The notes under the pieces were generated by a model, which worked only from the letters and a program-made list of their open reading frames with translations, did no database searches and was not told the DNA's origin. From positions 2,671,001 through 2,735,000 of the forward strand of contig NC_134679.1 of assembly GCF_024713945.1 (NCBI RefSeq): DNA of 64,000 nucleotides. Direction: 5' to 3'. The first letter of the stretch is position 1, and each line of letters begins with the position of its first letter. Positions 1 to 11,186 of the stretch are shown piece after piece. The stretch comes from Dermatophagoides farinae (lineage: Eukaryota; Arthropoda; Arachnida; Sarcoptiformes; Pyroglyphidae). Made by a program: the position numbers and the translations under genes.

Positions 1-85
1 AATTTGACCATCTTAAATCTGTATATAAAAGCTATATGACGTTAGTTTTATTTGAATTTGGAACAGCTGTACGGAAAAAAAATAT

Positions 86-107
86 TGATGATGATGATGA
101 TGATGAT
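86..107. repeat. (TGA)n microsatellite
   Basis: Seven uninterrupted TGA units. It is the first of dozens of GAT/ATC-class trinucleotide arrays that characterise the window. Confidence 0.9.
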
Positions 108-1750
108 CGACCGTTACAAAAACAAAATTAGAAGGCTGTAACTTTAATGAAAATTTAAAATAAATTCATTTTCATTCATCTTTTTTAGAATGAAGATCCA
201 TTCAACTCACTCATTAGTTGGTTGTTTTTAATTTCTTCATTATATATTGTTTACGGTTTCTGGAACTATGCACAAAATAAGGAAATCTTCATTAAATTGA
301 AACTTAATAAAATTAAGTGCAAAAACTTTCTTTTTTTCCCTCTGTGAACAGTGTGTGTGTGTGGATCGCGGTCATTGAAATCATCATGTTATCATTTTAG
401 CAGCATCATCATCTTGATTATTTGTTTTTAAAGGGATTTGTCAGTTTACCAATCAAATTTACTTGTGTGTGTGTGTGAAGATTTACCGGCAAACGTCATC
501 ATTATAATCATCATTTTAATCAAATCAAATCGTTCGTCAAGATTATCATCATCATCATTATATTATTTTTATTATTTTGGTCTGCCAAATTGAATCAATC
601 ACCATTTTGGGTCAATTCAGATTTATTTTTTGGCTTCATAAGATTTAATGTATGATGATGATGAATGTTGAATATCATCATCACCACTGTTGTCATCAAA
701 TTTTCAGTACATGTAAGGTAATCAAATTTTTATTTATTTATTTTCATTTTTTTTTTTCATTGATCTCCGTTGTCATCGATTTCATTTTATTACAAACAAA
801 CAAGGAACTGATTTGTTTTATTATTTTTGTTTTCACGGTATTTTCATTTCCTTTTGTTGTGTGATCATTCGATTGAATATACTATATCCATGATCCATTA
901 GCATAATAAATGAGTTAAAAAGAATGAAGAAAAATATCGGGTAAAAAATACAGACACAGAGAGAGAGAGAGAGATAAAAAGAAAAATAAAATCTCAAAAT
1001 GATTATGGACACTTTGTTGGTTTTTATTTTCATTTTTCTACCATCATCATAGATGGTGAGCATCAATTTTCATTTTCTATCGGGACATTTTGGCCCATCG
1101 GGTATCTTTTTACAATATAATGATGATCCTGCTCATGATGATGAGTTAAAAATAAAAAAAAACGACATCATCGTTGTTTGTATCATCATCGACATCGGCC
1201 AATCAATGATGATTTAATTGACTATATGCTATATGTACAGATAAAGAGATATTGATGATCGAATCATTTTCACTAATGTGTAGTTCCGCTTGTTTGTTCA
1301 TTTTTTTTTCGTTCGTTCATTCGTTCATCCGTTCATCCGTTTATCACACAAATTTCGCAATAGATTAGATTTTTTCTATTTTTTCCATCCAAAAAAAACC
1401 ACAATTATTATTGTATCTAATAGGTATTACATACACATTTTTCAGGTTTTTTTTTTGTTTTTATAGTTGAAATGGTAACCATTCATGATGATGATGATGA
1501 TGATGGTTACAAATCACGTCGATTATTGATCATTAATTTTGATTTTTATAAGACTTTTTCTTTCACTCTTTTACTTTTGGATTTAGATTATCTTGATGAT
1601 TAAAAATTTCATATTTCTAAACACATACAGATAAATATGCAATAAGATTATCCAATTCATCAATCGATTTCAATGATCTGTTGTTTGAATCTATTTTTTT
1701 TATAAGCATCATCACATATATGTTTTTATAATTGTGGTGATGACGGTTGA

Positions 1751-1773
1751 TTGTTGTTGTTGTTGTTGTTGTT
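1751..1773. repeat. (TTG)n microsatellite
   Basis: Seven or more TTG units, ending just before a TTTTCAG that could pass for a splice acceptor. No coding sequence follows it. Confidence 0.85.
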
Positions 1774-3699
1774 TTCAGATTGCGAATTTATTATTCTTAA
1801 AGCATGTATAAATTTAACTTAAAATGGACATACATGTGATTATTAGATGAGGAAATTATACACACATACACACACATATACAGACACACTCAAATATTAC
1901 ATGGGTAAGTCTGCGAAAAAAAAAACTAGAAATCTAGGCGCATTTGATAAAAATAAAAACAAAATTTACAATGGCAAAATGTAAGAAAAGAAACCCTATG
2001 CGTGTTTACCTGTGTGTGTATGTGTGTTGATTTCTATCCAAAAACCAAATTATAATCTTTCAAAAATTATAATAATAATGTTGATGGATAAAAACAAAGA
2101 AAAAAGCGATAATTATGTTCAGAAAATAGTATCCAAAAGGTTTATGGATACAACAACAACAAAATCACGTGCCGAAATTTTTTTTTTGTCTTTTTTCCTT
2201 GGCATCGGCAATTTTGTGTGTTCAGAAAAAAAACCATTGCTCTTAATTGCTCCAGATTTTTGTTTTTGACTCAAAGATCTGTTTAAATAAAAAAAAATCA
2301 GAACACTACGTTGGCGTTTTAAATCGATTTCCGAATTGCTGTAGGCATCATTACTCCTTATGATGATGATGATGATGATAATGATGATGGAAAAACAATG
2401 GAAAAACAAATATGGATGCAAATCATCATCATTTCAACATTATCATCACCGGGACAATCATTTAGTTTGACCATCAACCAAAAAAAAGTATTCGTAATTT
2501 TTTTTCTTCTATTGTTTTTTTTTCTTCGGTTTCCACACAATCAATTGTGGGTGAATATAATGTAATTCATCTCAATAAAATATCGATCAAACATTCTCTA
2601 ATATCATGGATATTCATCTTTGTCCAGATATATTGAATATAAAATGATTGTGTGTGTGTGTGTTAATGGTTAAAATATCATTTTTCAAACATCATTTTTT
2701 TCTGCTACTTGTTGTTGTTTTTGTAACTAATAATGGCCACCAAATATTCATCAATCATCATCATCATCATCAAGATCGAGATGATTGTCGATATATACCA
2801 ATCCTATTGTAGTTACGAATTTCGTTTTTCAACTACTATTTTTTTTCTCGTTTTTGTTTGAGTTTGGTATATATGTTGTATTTACTTTTTAAAGCATTGA
2901 TATATTTGGTTTTGTGTATTGAAAAAAAAATTTCATAAATAACTGTTTAGGTGGCGATTATTCAACGAAAAAAAAATGATGAATCCATCTAAATATTTGA
3001 CCAAACAAACATAATATACATTGCATATACGAGCATGACTAATAATCTTATCAATCGATTTGAATATAGAGAATTTTCATGTATTTTTTTTTTGGCTTTG
3101 TTTCAACCTGTTTTTACTTTTATCGTTGATGATTTGATCTCATTTTTTTCAGAATATTACTTTTTTGAAAGATTAATTTATACGATTCATTTTTTTTCGG
3201 TTGAAATTTGTTTTGGGTAATCGTATATTTCAGACAGACAAAAAAAATGGAAACCAAAATGACAGTTGTACATTTATCGTTACAAACATAAATCGTCAAA
3301 CATATATAGAAAAATAGTAATATTTGTGAACTTTGAATAAAAATGAAAATTACTTCACGATATAATCGAAAGAAAAAAAATGATAGATCAGAGAAAAACT
3401 TTGTTTTTTTTTTGAACCTAACCTAAACTTTGCCTTTTTTGATCGATTTTTCTTTCTTACTTGTTTTTTCGTGATATAAATTGCAATGTCCAATTTTACT
3501 GAATAATATCTGGCAATGTATTCAAATTTTTGGCCGGTTAAATCATCATTATCATCATCATCATCATCAAACTGATTAGATTTAATTGAATGATAAAAAA
3601 CAACAACAAAATTAACACAACATAAATAGCCCAATGTGGGAAAAATAACGAACACGAAAGATGAATATTTTTTTTTTCTCTATCTTAATGATAATACAC

Positions 3700-3725
3700 A
3701 TGATGATGATGATGATGATGATGAT
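3700..3725. repeat. (ATG)n microsatellite
   Basis: About eight or nine perfect ATG/TGA units in non-coding DNA. Confidence 0.9.
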
Positions 3726-6339
3726 CAATGGTTCCAGGTGTCGACATCGATGGTTAGATGTTTCAACCAAAATTAGAATCAATTTTTTCTCCATTAAATA
3801 TTCATTCAACCAAAATTCATTTATTTAATCATTATAGATGTTTTTTTTTCGTTTTTGTTTTTTGAATGTACATGAATTTAAATTTACCATCTCATGATCA
3901 ACAATCCAAATTGATGATGTTTCAAAAATTGAAAGTTATTGATAGAAAATAAGAGTGAAAAAAAAATATTTTTTTACGTTATTTCTAAGAATAGAATAAT
4001 CAAGCCAAAAAAAATGGGCTAGTTTACCAGGTTTGTTATGTCGGGTTGTTGATTTTTTTCCTCTCGTTCTCTCTCTCTCTTTTTTTATGGTCGTTTTTTT
4101 GGAAATGATCATCTTCATAATCATTTTGATTAAATCTGAAAAAAATAATCTGAAATGATGAATATTGTCATTACTATTTCATATAATATACGACATTTTT
4201 TTAAAATGAAAATGACAATAGAAACGACAATTTCATAATTGAAAATTGAGAAATTTATTCAATCATCATTTATTGAACAAATTATCAACCATTTTTTTCG
4301 GACACGTGTTCGATATTTTTCTGAACACAAAAAAAAGGAAATGATGCATTGCCCACAGAGTTCACCCAGAAGCGGACATTCATCATTATAGATATGATAA
4401 TTGATTCAATTGAAGATGCAAAATTCAAGAAAAAAAAATCATTGACAAATGGCCTAAAGCTTAGCTTAAAAGTAAATTAAATCATGAAATTTTTTTTTTA
4501 CATTTCGGTATTTAATCGGTTCAACATACATGCAAATAACAATGATAATCATTTTCATCACTGATGTTTTGAGTAGGATCAATGCATTCCAATGAACATC
4601 ATCGTATTGTGAGACTACGGAAAAACCATCACCATCATCATCGTCATCATCATTATTACTACTGTGTTTATAATCATCTGCAATACTTATTTTTTTTGTA
4701 AAGGACGAGTAAAAAATGATTATTCCAATTGATTCAATTTGTGTGTGAGAGAGAGAGAATAAATCAAAAAAAAAAAAAAACAATTTGATTGATTGTAGTC
4801 GTCAATTTTTTTTCTAGTCTTCCTTACGGCCTACGCTTGAAGATAGGAAATTCAGATGGATGAATGGCTGACTGAATAGATTCGATCGAGAGGCCAAAAA
4901 AAAAATGAAAATTAAACAAACAATACACATGTTCATGTCATGATTTGACGATTACCCAATCTACCACAAAGTCCTTCAAAAATAAAAATATCGATTTTTT
5001 TTTCTCGCAGACGACCATTGACTACAATTGACGACCATGTCCCGAATTTATTATTATTAGTTTAATATAATGTATATATTCAGACATTCACATATAAACA
5101 ACAATCAATTCAACACATAAACAACAATAAAAATTAACAAATATATAGTTATGGTTGTTATAGACATTATTGAGTATTCATCATAAGAAAATAATGAGTG
5201 TTTGTGTGCGTGTGTGTGTATGAGTTTGTATATAACCTCTATTTTTTTCATTCTCTTTATCATTCTTTCAGGAAAAAAAAATCGAATTAATAATGATGCT
5301 GCTGCTGCAAGGATTATCACAAACCGATTAGATGGCTATTGATTTGTTTAATCAATACCGATTTAACAAAAAAAAAATAGTGATAAAGTAGGCAAAAAAA
5401 AAAATATTGGATAGCCAGGTAGTTGAAAACCAGATTGAAAACAAATCAGAAAAAAAATCCGATTTGATGAAAAAAAAACGATGAATCTCAATCCATCAAT
5501 GATGCTAATGATGATCAATCATTATCTAGATTGATCCATGATATGTTTATTGCCTTTAGGCTACAGATATGATAGAAATAAAATTTCCATCATTTGCACA
5601 CAAATACTTGGCATTTTGATTATGATATAATACATGCAGTTATACTACAAATTAAAAAATAACCAATGATCATTTTATAAATAATAATAACCCATTCAAT
5701 TTTAGTTATAAAATGCACGTGATTTTTGTTTTCTTATCTATCAATATCGATTTTTTTTTTATTTCTATTTATCGATATTATAGTATTATATAGCAGCTAC
5801 AATATTATTATGTCACGAGGCAAAAAAAAAAAAAAATGCACTCGTTTGTCCATTGATCCCGGCGATTTGTTGCTCGGATTTTCTACCACTCATATAATCT
5901 ACAATAAGAAGAGAGATTCGCCCGAATTTGAAATGGAAAATCGATGTGATAATTGTAACGAAAGAAAAATGATGTTTTTTTTCCATTCACAAAAACTATC
6001 ATCACTTTGTTAGAGGATTAATTTTTTCATATTTTCCAATATTTTTCCTAGTAAAAAACGATCTTATTTTTCTTCAGTTAACTTTGGTGAAAGTTAAATG
6101 AACAAAAAATTGATCATTCTTTTTTTAAAGCTAAGATATCCGATTGTTTGAGTTGGAATCAATGAAATCAAAGCAAAAAAATAAAAAATAAAAATAATAA
6201 AAACCAAAAAACGACGAAATCAAAGCCAAACCTACTTGTACAATTAAATGGGAAAAAAATCATAAGACAAATACACTGTTTTAGATAAATAAGGGGAAAA
6301 TGTTCATATTTCCGGATTATAATCATCACCATCGATGCC

Positions 6340-6381
6340 ATCATTATTATTATTATCATCATCATCATCATCATCATCACC
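6340..6381. repeat. (TTA)n-(TCA)n compound microsatellite
   Basis: A TTA run passes directly into about nine TCA units and ends in CAC CAC C. Compound arrays of this kind suggest one-base substitution followed by expansion. Confidence 0.85.
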
Positions 6382-7198
6382 ACCATCCATTCGAAAATAT
6401 TTATTCATCGATCCAAATGATGGAAACAAAAAGGATATCCAGCCAAGCCAGAAAAGAAAATATAATCTAGTAAGTGAAAAATAACTATTTTCCAAAAAAA
6501 ACCACCGATCGTGAACATCAGTGTAAAATCGTTCTACACCATAATGCTATACATAAATCTCATCATCACCAAATAAACAACAACAACAAGCGTTTCTGTT
6601 TCATTTTTATTCGGGTAAAAATAAATGTTATAGAAAAAGAGAGAGAGAGAAAAAAAATAAATCCATCGATAGAGATCAACGACAGAAACCAAACCTGTTG
6701 CCCTTATATGTTTTTTTTTTAAATATCTGTTGATGGTAGATTTTTAGCTGTCCATTTCTTTCGTTTTCATTTTCTATTTTTTTCTAAAAAAAAATCTTTT
6801 GATTATTGGTCAAATGTTGTTGTTGTTGTTGTTGATGATGGTTACTTTATCCGATCATATATATTGGTAAACATTTGTATTTAACATTCGAGTTTCTCCT
6901 CAAAGTACATGCACGTCTTTGTATTATTGTAATTAATAATTTGAAGGATGTTTACAGCTCAAACTCTTCTCGGTTTTTTTTTGTCGTCATCGTCGTCGTT
7001 TTTCTTATTAAATTCGTTATCTTTATCATTATCGACGTTTTTTTTCGCTTATTATTCTCTTTTATCTTTATTTAGAGTAAAATGAGAAATCCAGAAATCT
7101 GAATGATGAAAATCTGTTTTGTAAGAAATAAAAATATTAGAAAAAAAACCGCATAAACATAAAAACAACCACCTGACAAGACTTCCGGATTAGAAACG

Positions 7199-7224
7199 AT
7201 AATAATAATAATAATAATAATAAA
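7199..7224. repeat. (AAT)n microsatellite
   Basis: Eight or nine AAT units in non-coding DNA. Confidence 0.9.
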
Positions 7225-7653
7225 ACAACCCAAACATATGGTTTTATCTGAATTGCAAAATCGTATACAGCCACAGATTTTTTTTTTCTCATTATCCTGT
7301 TTTTTCGTTGGTTGTACGGTGGTGACAAAACTGGAAAAAAAATCATTTTTGATCGATTATCTTGATCAAAAATCTATATCACATTTCGATTTGGCTATAT
7401 AAATGATATATACATGAGTTTTTTTTCCTACTATTTCATTTGATCATGTCAATGTATATACATACACACATATGATTTCCATATCAAAGCGGTTAAAAAT
7501 TATCGGCTGTGTGTGTTTAAAATTTACATAAAAACAACAATCGTATATACACGTTGTTTGACAGGAGCGGCATTTATTGATTAAGATTATTATTATTATT
7601 GTAATTATGATTGTTACTCTCGTCATATTTTTCAGTAGTCAAATCAATATGTC

Positions 7654-7679
7654 TGTGTGTGTGTGTGTGTGTGTGTGTG
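7654..7679. repeat. (TG)13 microsatellite
   Basis: Twenty-six bases of perfect alternating TG, able in principle to adopt Z-DNA. Confidence 0.9.
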
Positions 7680-8366
7680 ACTTTTTGTCCCAAGATGTAT
7701 TGTGTAAATATTACGATTTTAAGACAAAAAAAATAACGAGTAACGAGAACAATATTTATTTTCCTATATCGATCTGATTGAGGATGAATTGGTTGAATAA
7801 ACAATTGAATTATTATTATTATTATTATTCAAAATTAAATTCACACATTTAACCATACAATTTCAATGACGATGATAATTTAAAATGTTCTACATATTTG
7901 AGTGCATTAAAATTCAATTATATTATTATATTAATCGAAATCACTATATATCTTTTGGATTTAAAAACTTGCAGATTGATTAATGAAAGATGAATGTGAT
8001 CGAAATGAATTTTTATGCTTGAATCGAATGTTGTTTTAGATAACCCTTTGTAGATTTGCATGCGATTTTTGAATTTGAATAATCAAATTATCAGTTTAAA
8101 GGTTGGCGTGAAAATTTTCAACTAATCGATAGTCATTCTATAAAGATTTCATAATATCTTTTTCAATCATCAATATTTTTTTCAATTTTATGATATCCAC
8201 TTATATTGTATTGTGAAAATCAAATTTCGAAAGAGGAATGATGATTTTCACATCACCAAAAATATCATTTAATCTAATTATATATTGAAATCACCATGTT
8301 GCTGATGAGATTCACATTTTTATTCAATAAATTGACAGAGTGGTCAAATGAATTGATGTCAGATTG

Positions 8367-8384
8367 ATTGATTGATCAATCAAT
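8367..8384. repeat. 18-bp perfect palindrome
   Basis: ATTGATTGATCAATCAAT reads the same on both strands. It grew from a short GATT run meeting its complement at a central GATC. I see no flanking gene or target duplication to make it a transposon end. Confidence 0.8.
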
Positions 8385-8825
8385 TGATTAGTGACTGATT
8401 TACGTTGATTAATACTGATGTAATACAAGTCGATTGGCACCTTTAATATAATAGATTGATTCTCATGAATCGATATGATTGGCAATCACAGATGCTAATA
8501 ATAATTAACATGGCCATTTTGACATTCAGCCTAGACAAAAGATGGTTTGATTGATTTTTTTTGTTGAAATAAAAAAAAAGAAAATCGTAATCTCATTTGG
8601 TTTTTGTTTGAAAAAAATATTTCAGACCTCGATTTAGAATAAACGCTTTGTGTTTCTGCTCTGATGACCAATGGAAAAATTGATTCAAAATTATTCAGAC
8701 ATTCATAGCTTTTAAAGATTTTGACATTTTCTTTATTGATCAGTTTGTGAACAAAGAAAACATTTATCATCATTGATTCATGAAAATTTCCATCTAAACA
8801 TTTGATACGATAATTGGTTATTATT

Positions 8826-8831
8826 TTTATT
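8826..8831 (-). terminator. Poly(A) signal of the Mo25-like gene
   Basis: TTTATT on the plus strand is AATAAA on the minus strand. It lies about 30 bp past the stop codon of the gene ending at 8,861, a normal position for a very short 3' UTR. Confidence 0.6.
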
Positions 8832-8860
8832 TTTAGAAAAATCAAACATTGCTGACTGAT

Positions 8861-10054
8861 TTAAATCAATGAGCTTAAACTTTTTATACTTAGTTCCGAA
8901 CCGAATGTTTCTTCACGAGTTACACTATTCGGATTACAGATCTTATTCAATCGATCCATTACGTCTGAATATTCTGGTGTAAACAAAACAATATCCGTAT
9001 ATGATCGAATACGTTGTGCTTTGCCTATGAATTTTATCAACAAATTATATTCATCAATAAACATCTGTTTCATTGTAGTATTTTCTTCCGTATTCACTGG
9101 ATTCATAATAAATAATCGAATGATTTCGAAAAGTTTTGTAAATTCTACATTTCGATTTTCTTTTTCTGCTTTGTTCATCAATCCATATATTAATTTAAAA
9201 TTATTCAAACTAATCGTATAGGTTTGTATTAATTTCTGTAAATGACGATTCTGTATCAATTGTCCAAACAACTTTAGCATCGATAATCGAACAAAATAAT
9301 TGGCTTTGTCACTGGCAAATATTTCATTGAAAACTTCAATCAAAACATACAAATCACGATTGAAAGCATATATTGAAACTTCGATATTAGTCAATAAAAG
9401 TTCATTGAGTACCTTGACAATTTGTACGGTATGATTAAAATCATTATTATTGATCAATGATTTTAATAATTGAATGTAAACGGGCATCAATGAAGATGTT
9501 GACATTGTTGTTGCTGTTGTAGAATCTGATGAATAAAAATCAATCAATTTCAATGCTAATGTTTTTAATTGTCGACAACAACAGCATAACATTTTAGCAG
9601 CAAAAATAGAATTATCCGGATCGGTAGCCAGGAAATGTAATAATCGTTTTAACAATAATGGACTTTTATTCTCCAATTTCTCCAGAAACGGTCTCCTGGT
9701 ACCATATGCATATTTTGTGATAATGTGTACAAAAATTTTGACATAGTTTTCGGCAATTTTTTTCCGTTCAAATCGATCCATGTTGTATATGAAATATCCT
9801 AGCATATGTTGCGAAATAAATTCACGCTCAAGTCGAAAATCATTTCGATGTTCTTTCCAAGGTTGGCGATAAAAATTTCCACAAAGATTGATGCGAAATT
9901 GTTCAATTAATTTTTCCAATTTATTCAAATGTTTAGCTTTCGCAATCGTTTCATTCTCACTGGACAACGTTGCAAAAATTTCCGTTCGTATTAATGAAAC
10001 AATTTGCTGTGGTCGACGATAATGGATAAAGTCGTTATTTTCATTGAAGATCAT
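8861..10054 (-). CDS. Mo25/CAB39-like scaffold protein, diverged
   Basis: An uninterrupted frame of 397 codons. By family knowledge, Mo25 (CAB39) is an armadillo/HEAT-like helical scaffold that activates LKB1-STRAD and germinal-centre kinases in the cytoplasm. The resemblance is collinear. Near the start RRPQQIVSLIR matches the Mo25 opening region that follows its short basic head. A middle stretch ending in TKYAYGTRRPFLE matches the segment with the conserved GTR. The clearest match is the C-terminal block running from NYFVRLSMLKLFGQLIQNRH through NFKLIYGLM and LFEIIRLFIMNP to DVMDRLNKI. The frame stays open to a TTG at 10,096, but the first ATG is at 10,054 and gives an N-terminus of Mo25 type. 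It is longer than typical Mo25 (about 340 residues) and strongly diverged, with a Cys-rich CCCCC patch and a Ser/Thr insert. It is therefore probably a lineage-specific paralogue rather than the main Mo25. It is divergent from the gene starting at 10,251. Confidence 0.78.
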   Translation of the reverse strand: MIFNENNDFIHYRRPQQIVSLIRTEIFATLSSENETIAKAKHLNKLEKLIEQFRINLCGNFYRQPWKEHRNDFRLEREFISQHMLGYFIYNMDRFERKKIAENYVKIFVHIITKYAYGTRRPFLEKLENKSPLLLKRLLHFLATDPDNSIFAAKMLCCCCRQLKTLALKLIDFYSSDSTTATTMSTSSLMPVYIQLLKSLINNNDFNHTVQIVKVLNELLLTNIEVSIYAFNRDLYVLIEVFNEIFASDKANYFVRLSMLKLFGQLIQNRHLQKLIQTYTISLNNFKLIYGLMNKAEKENRNVEFTKLFEIIRLFIMNPVNTEENTTMKQMFIDEYNLLIKFIGKAQRIRSYTDIVLFTPEYSDVMDRLNKICNPNSVTREETFGSELSIKSLSSLI

Positions 10055-10250
10055 TGCTTGGAAACCGATATAAAACAAAAATTCCCTTATATCCAAACGA
10101 CGGCACTAAAGCTGAATTAGATGATGAAAAAAAATTGGCATCAATAAATACGACTCAAAATTTTAAATTCGAAATCATTTCAAAGTTCCAAATTCTAAAC
10201 GAAAAAAAAAATTCAATTTCATTCAATTGATTATAATCAAAACCTTGAAA
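10055..10250. promoter_or_regulatory. Shared divergent promoter region
   Basis: Only 196 bp separate the first ATG of the minus-strand Mo25-like gene from the ATG of the plus-strand secreted-protein gene. Both promoters and both 5' UTRs must lie here. I see no clear TATA box; the sequence is AT-rich with an A10 run near 10,202. Confidence 0.55.
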
Positions 10251-10852
10251 ATGTTAATCAAAATTTTTCTTTGTTCATTTATTGGTCTCATCGGTAAGTT
10301 TATCGCATTCATACATGTTCTCTATCTGAATTAATGAATCTTGTAGTTTTGGTGACTGAAATTTATGGGCAATCAAATGGATCTTCAGCAATCAAAATAA
10401 AACAACATCAAGGTCGATCATTGGATTTTCTTTCCGATGTTGAAAGAAAAAAGAATTCCTTTTTCAATTATCTTAATCAAACAGTGTCGGGAGCAGCTAA
10501 TTTTAATTTGAATCAACCGTATCCACCATTCGATAGTTTCAATAAATTTAAAATACAAACGTTACAATATTTTGAACGAATGGCTCAAATGAAACAACAA
10601 CTTATTGGACAATTAATATCGGCATTAAATAGCACCATTCCTGATCCTTGCAATAAAACATATACGACAACAACTCCGTTTTCAACGACGATGCCATACG
10701 GCGAGAGAAGTACCAGTACACAAAGGATGCCATTTTCGACTAGAACGAATTCGGATACATCATCAACAAGCACGTCCACAAGCACAACATCAACAACTAC
10801 AGAATTTACATTACCACCAATTACTTACGTTATGCCCAATTCAACCAATTAA
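10251..10852 (+). CDS. Small secreted Thr/Ser-rich protein, two exons
   Basis: Exon 1 is 10,251-10,293 and exon 2 is 10,347-10,852. They are joined across a 53-nt intron that starts GTAAGT and ends TTGTAG; the split codon becomes GTT and the frame is kept. The product is 182 residues. Residues 1-23, MLIKIFLCSFIGLIGVLVTE plus IYG, form a classic signal peptide. The middle is a short amphipathic region. The C-terminal third is a Thr/Ser-rich, mucin-like tail with STSTSTSTTSTTT. N-glycosylation sequons occur at NQT, NST, NKT and a final NST. Only one cysteine lies outside the signal peptide, so it is not a disulfide-rich toxin or protease-inhibitor type. I do not recognise the family. A secreted or cuticular/mucosal role is inferred from composition alone. 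Codon use matches the neighbouring genes. Confidence 0.7.
10294..10346 (+). other. 53-nt intron in the secreted-protein gene
   Basis: It begins GTAAGT and ends TAG. Removing it joins a hydrophobic leader in frame to the long second exon. Without it the leader would be lost and the frame would open at an internal ATG (10,334) with no signal peptide. Confidence 0.75.
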
Positions 10853-10906
10853 TCATGATATATCTAAATTCAAATAAGAATCAATTCAGATTTTGTTTTT
10901 TACAAC

Positions 10907-10912
10907 TTTATT
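10907..10912 (-). terminator. Poly(A) signal of the zinc-finger gene
   Basis: TTTATT on the plus strand, AATAAA on the minus strand, about 275 bp past the stop at 11,187. It is the only such hexamer I find in this interval. If used, the minus-strand transcript overlaps the 3' end of the plus-strand gene ending at 10,852. Confidence 0.45.
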
Positions 10913-10924
10913 ATTATGATTTTA

Positions 10925-10939
10925 AATAAAACAAATAAA
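10925..10939 (+). terminator. Paired poly(A) signals of the secreted-protein gene
   Basis: AATAAA at 10,925-10,930 and again at 10,934-10,939, about 75 bp past the stop. They sit within 20 bp of the opposite-strand signal, so the two convergent genes appear to have overlapping tails. Confidence 0.6.
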
Positions 10940-11186
10940 CAAAGAAAATTGTGAGAGAAAGTATAGTATTGTTTAACGAACTTAAAATAAGATGACGACA
11001 GATTATTATTATTATCATTGTTTTTTTTTTTTTTTTTTGGTGTACAAATGGAAAAACAAGAAGGAATCGCTAATAATTTATGGCTTTGAATTCCTGTGAA
11101 GACAAATTAACACAGATGGATAAAAATGAAAACAAAATTTGAATGATTTGCAATATTTTCGATGATTTTTTTCTTCGAATTATCTT

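Larger units (their letters stand above)
1..8825. other. AT-rich tract with no supported gene
   Basis: I find no reading frame here with a recognisable domain, a codon-like composition or a convincing splice structure. The longest frames, for example near 5,726-6,013 and 8,531-8,845, encode low-complexity peptides built from A/T runs and microsatellites. The tract is filled with (GAT/ATC)n, (GT/CA)n, (TTG)n and poly-A or poly-T runs. It may be intergenic or part of an intron of a gene to the left; the sequence does not decide. Confidence 0.6.

Noticed and set aside
5726-6013. 95-codon plus-strand frame with a CxxC-containing peptide
   Set aside because: It begins with a T-run hydrophobic stretch and an A15 run coding poly-K. 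There is no splice context or family resemblance, and the CDNC motif alone is not evidence.
8531-8845. 104-codon minus-strand frame just beyond the Mo25-like gene
   Set aside because: It overlaps the likely 3' end and poly(A) signal of the Mo25-like gene and has composition typical of AT-rich non-coding DNA.
10055-10096. Start of the Mo25-like gene at 10,096
   Set aside because: That codon is TTG, not ATG. The first ATG is at 10,054 and gives an N-terminus that aligns with the family.
10334-10346. ATG at 10,334 as start of the secreted-protein gene
   Set aside because: It falls inside the intron. Using the upstream exon gives a complete signal peptide with correct GT-AG splicing and frame.
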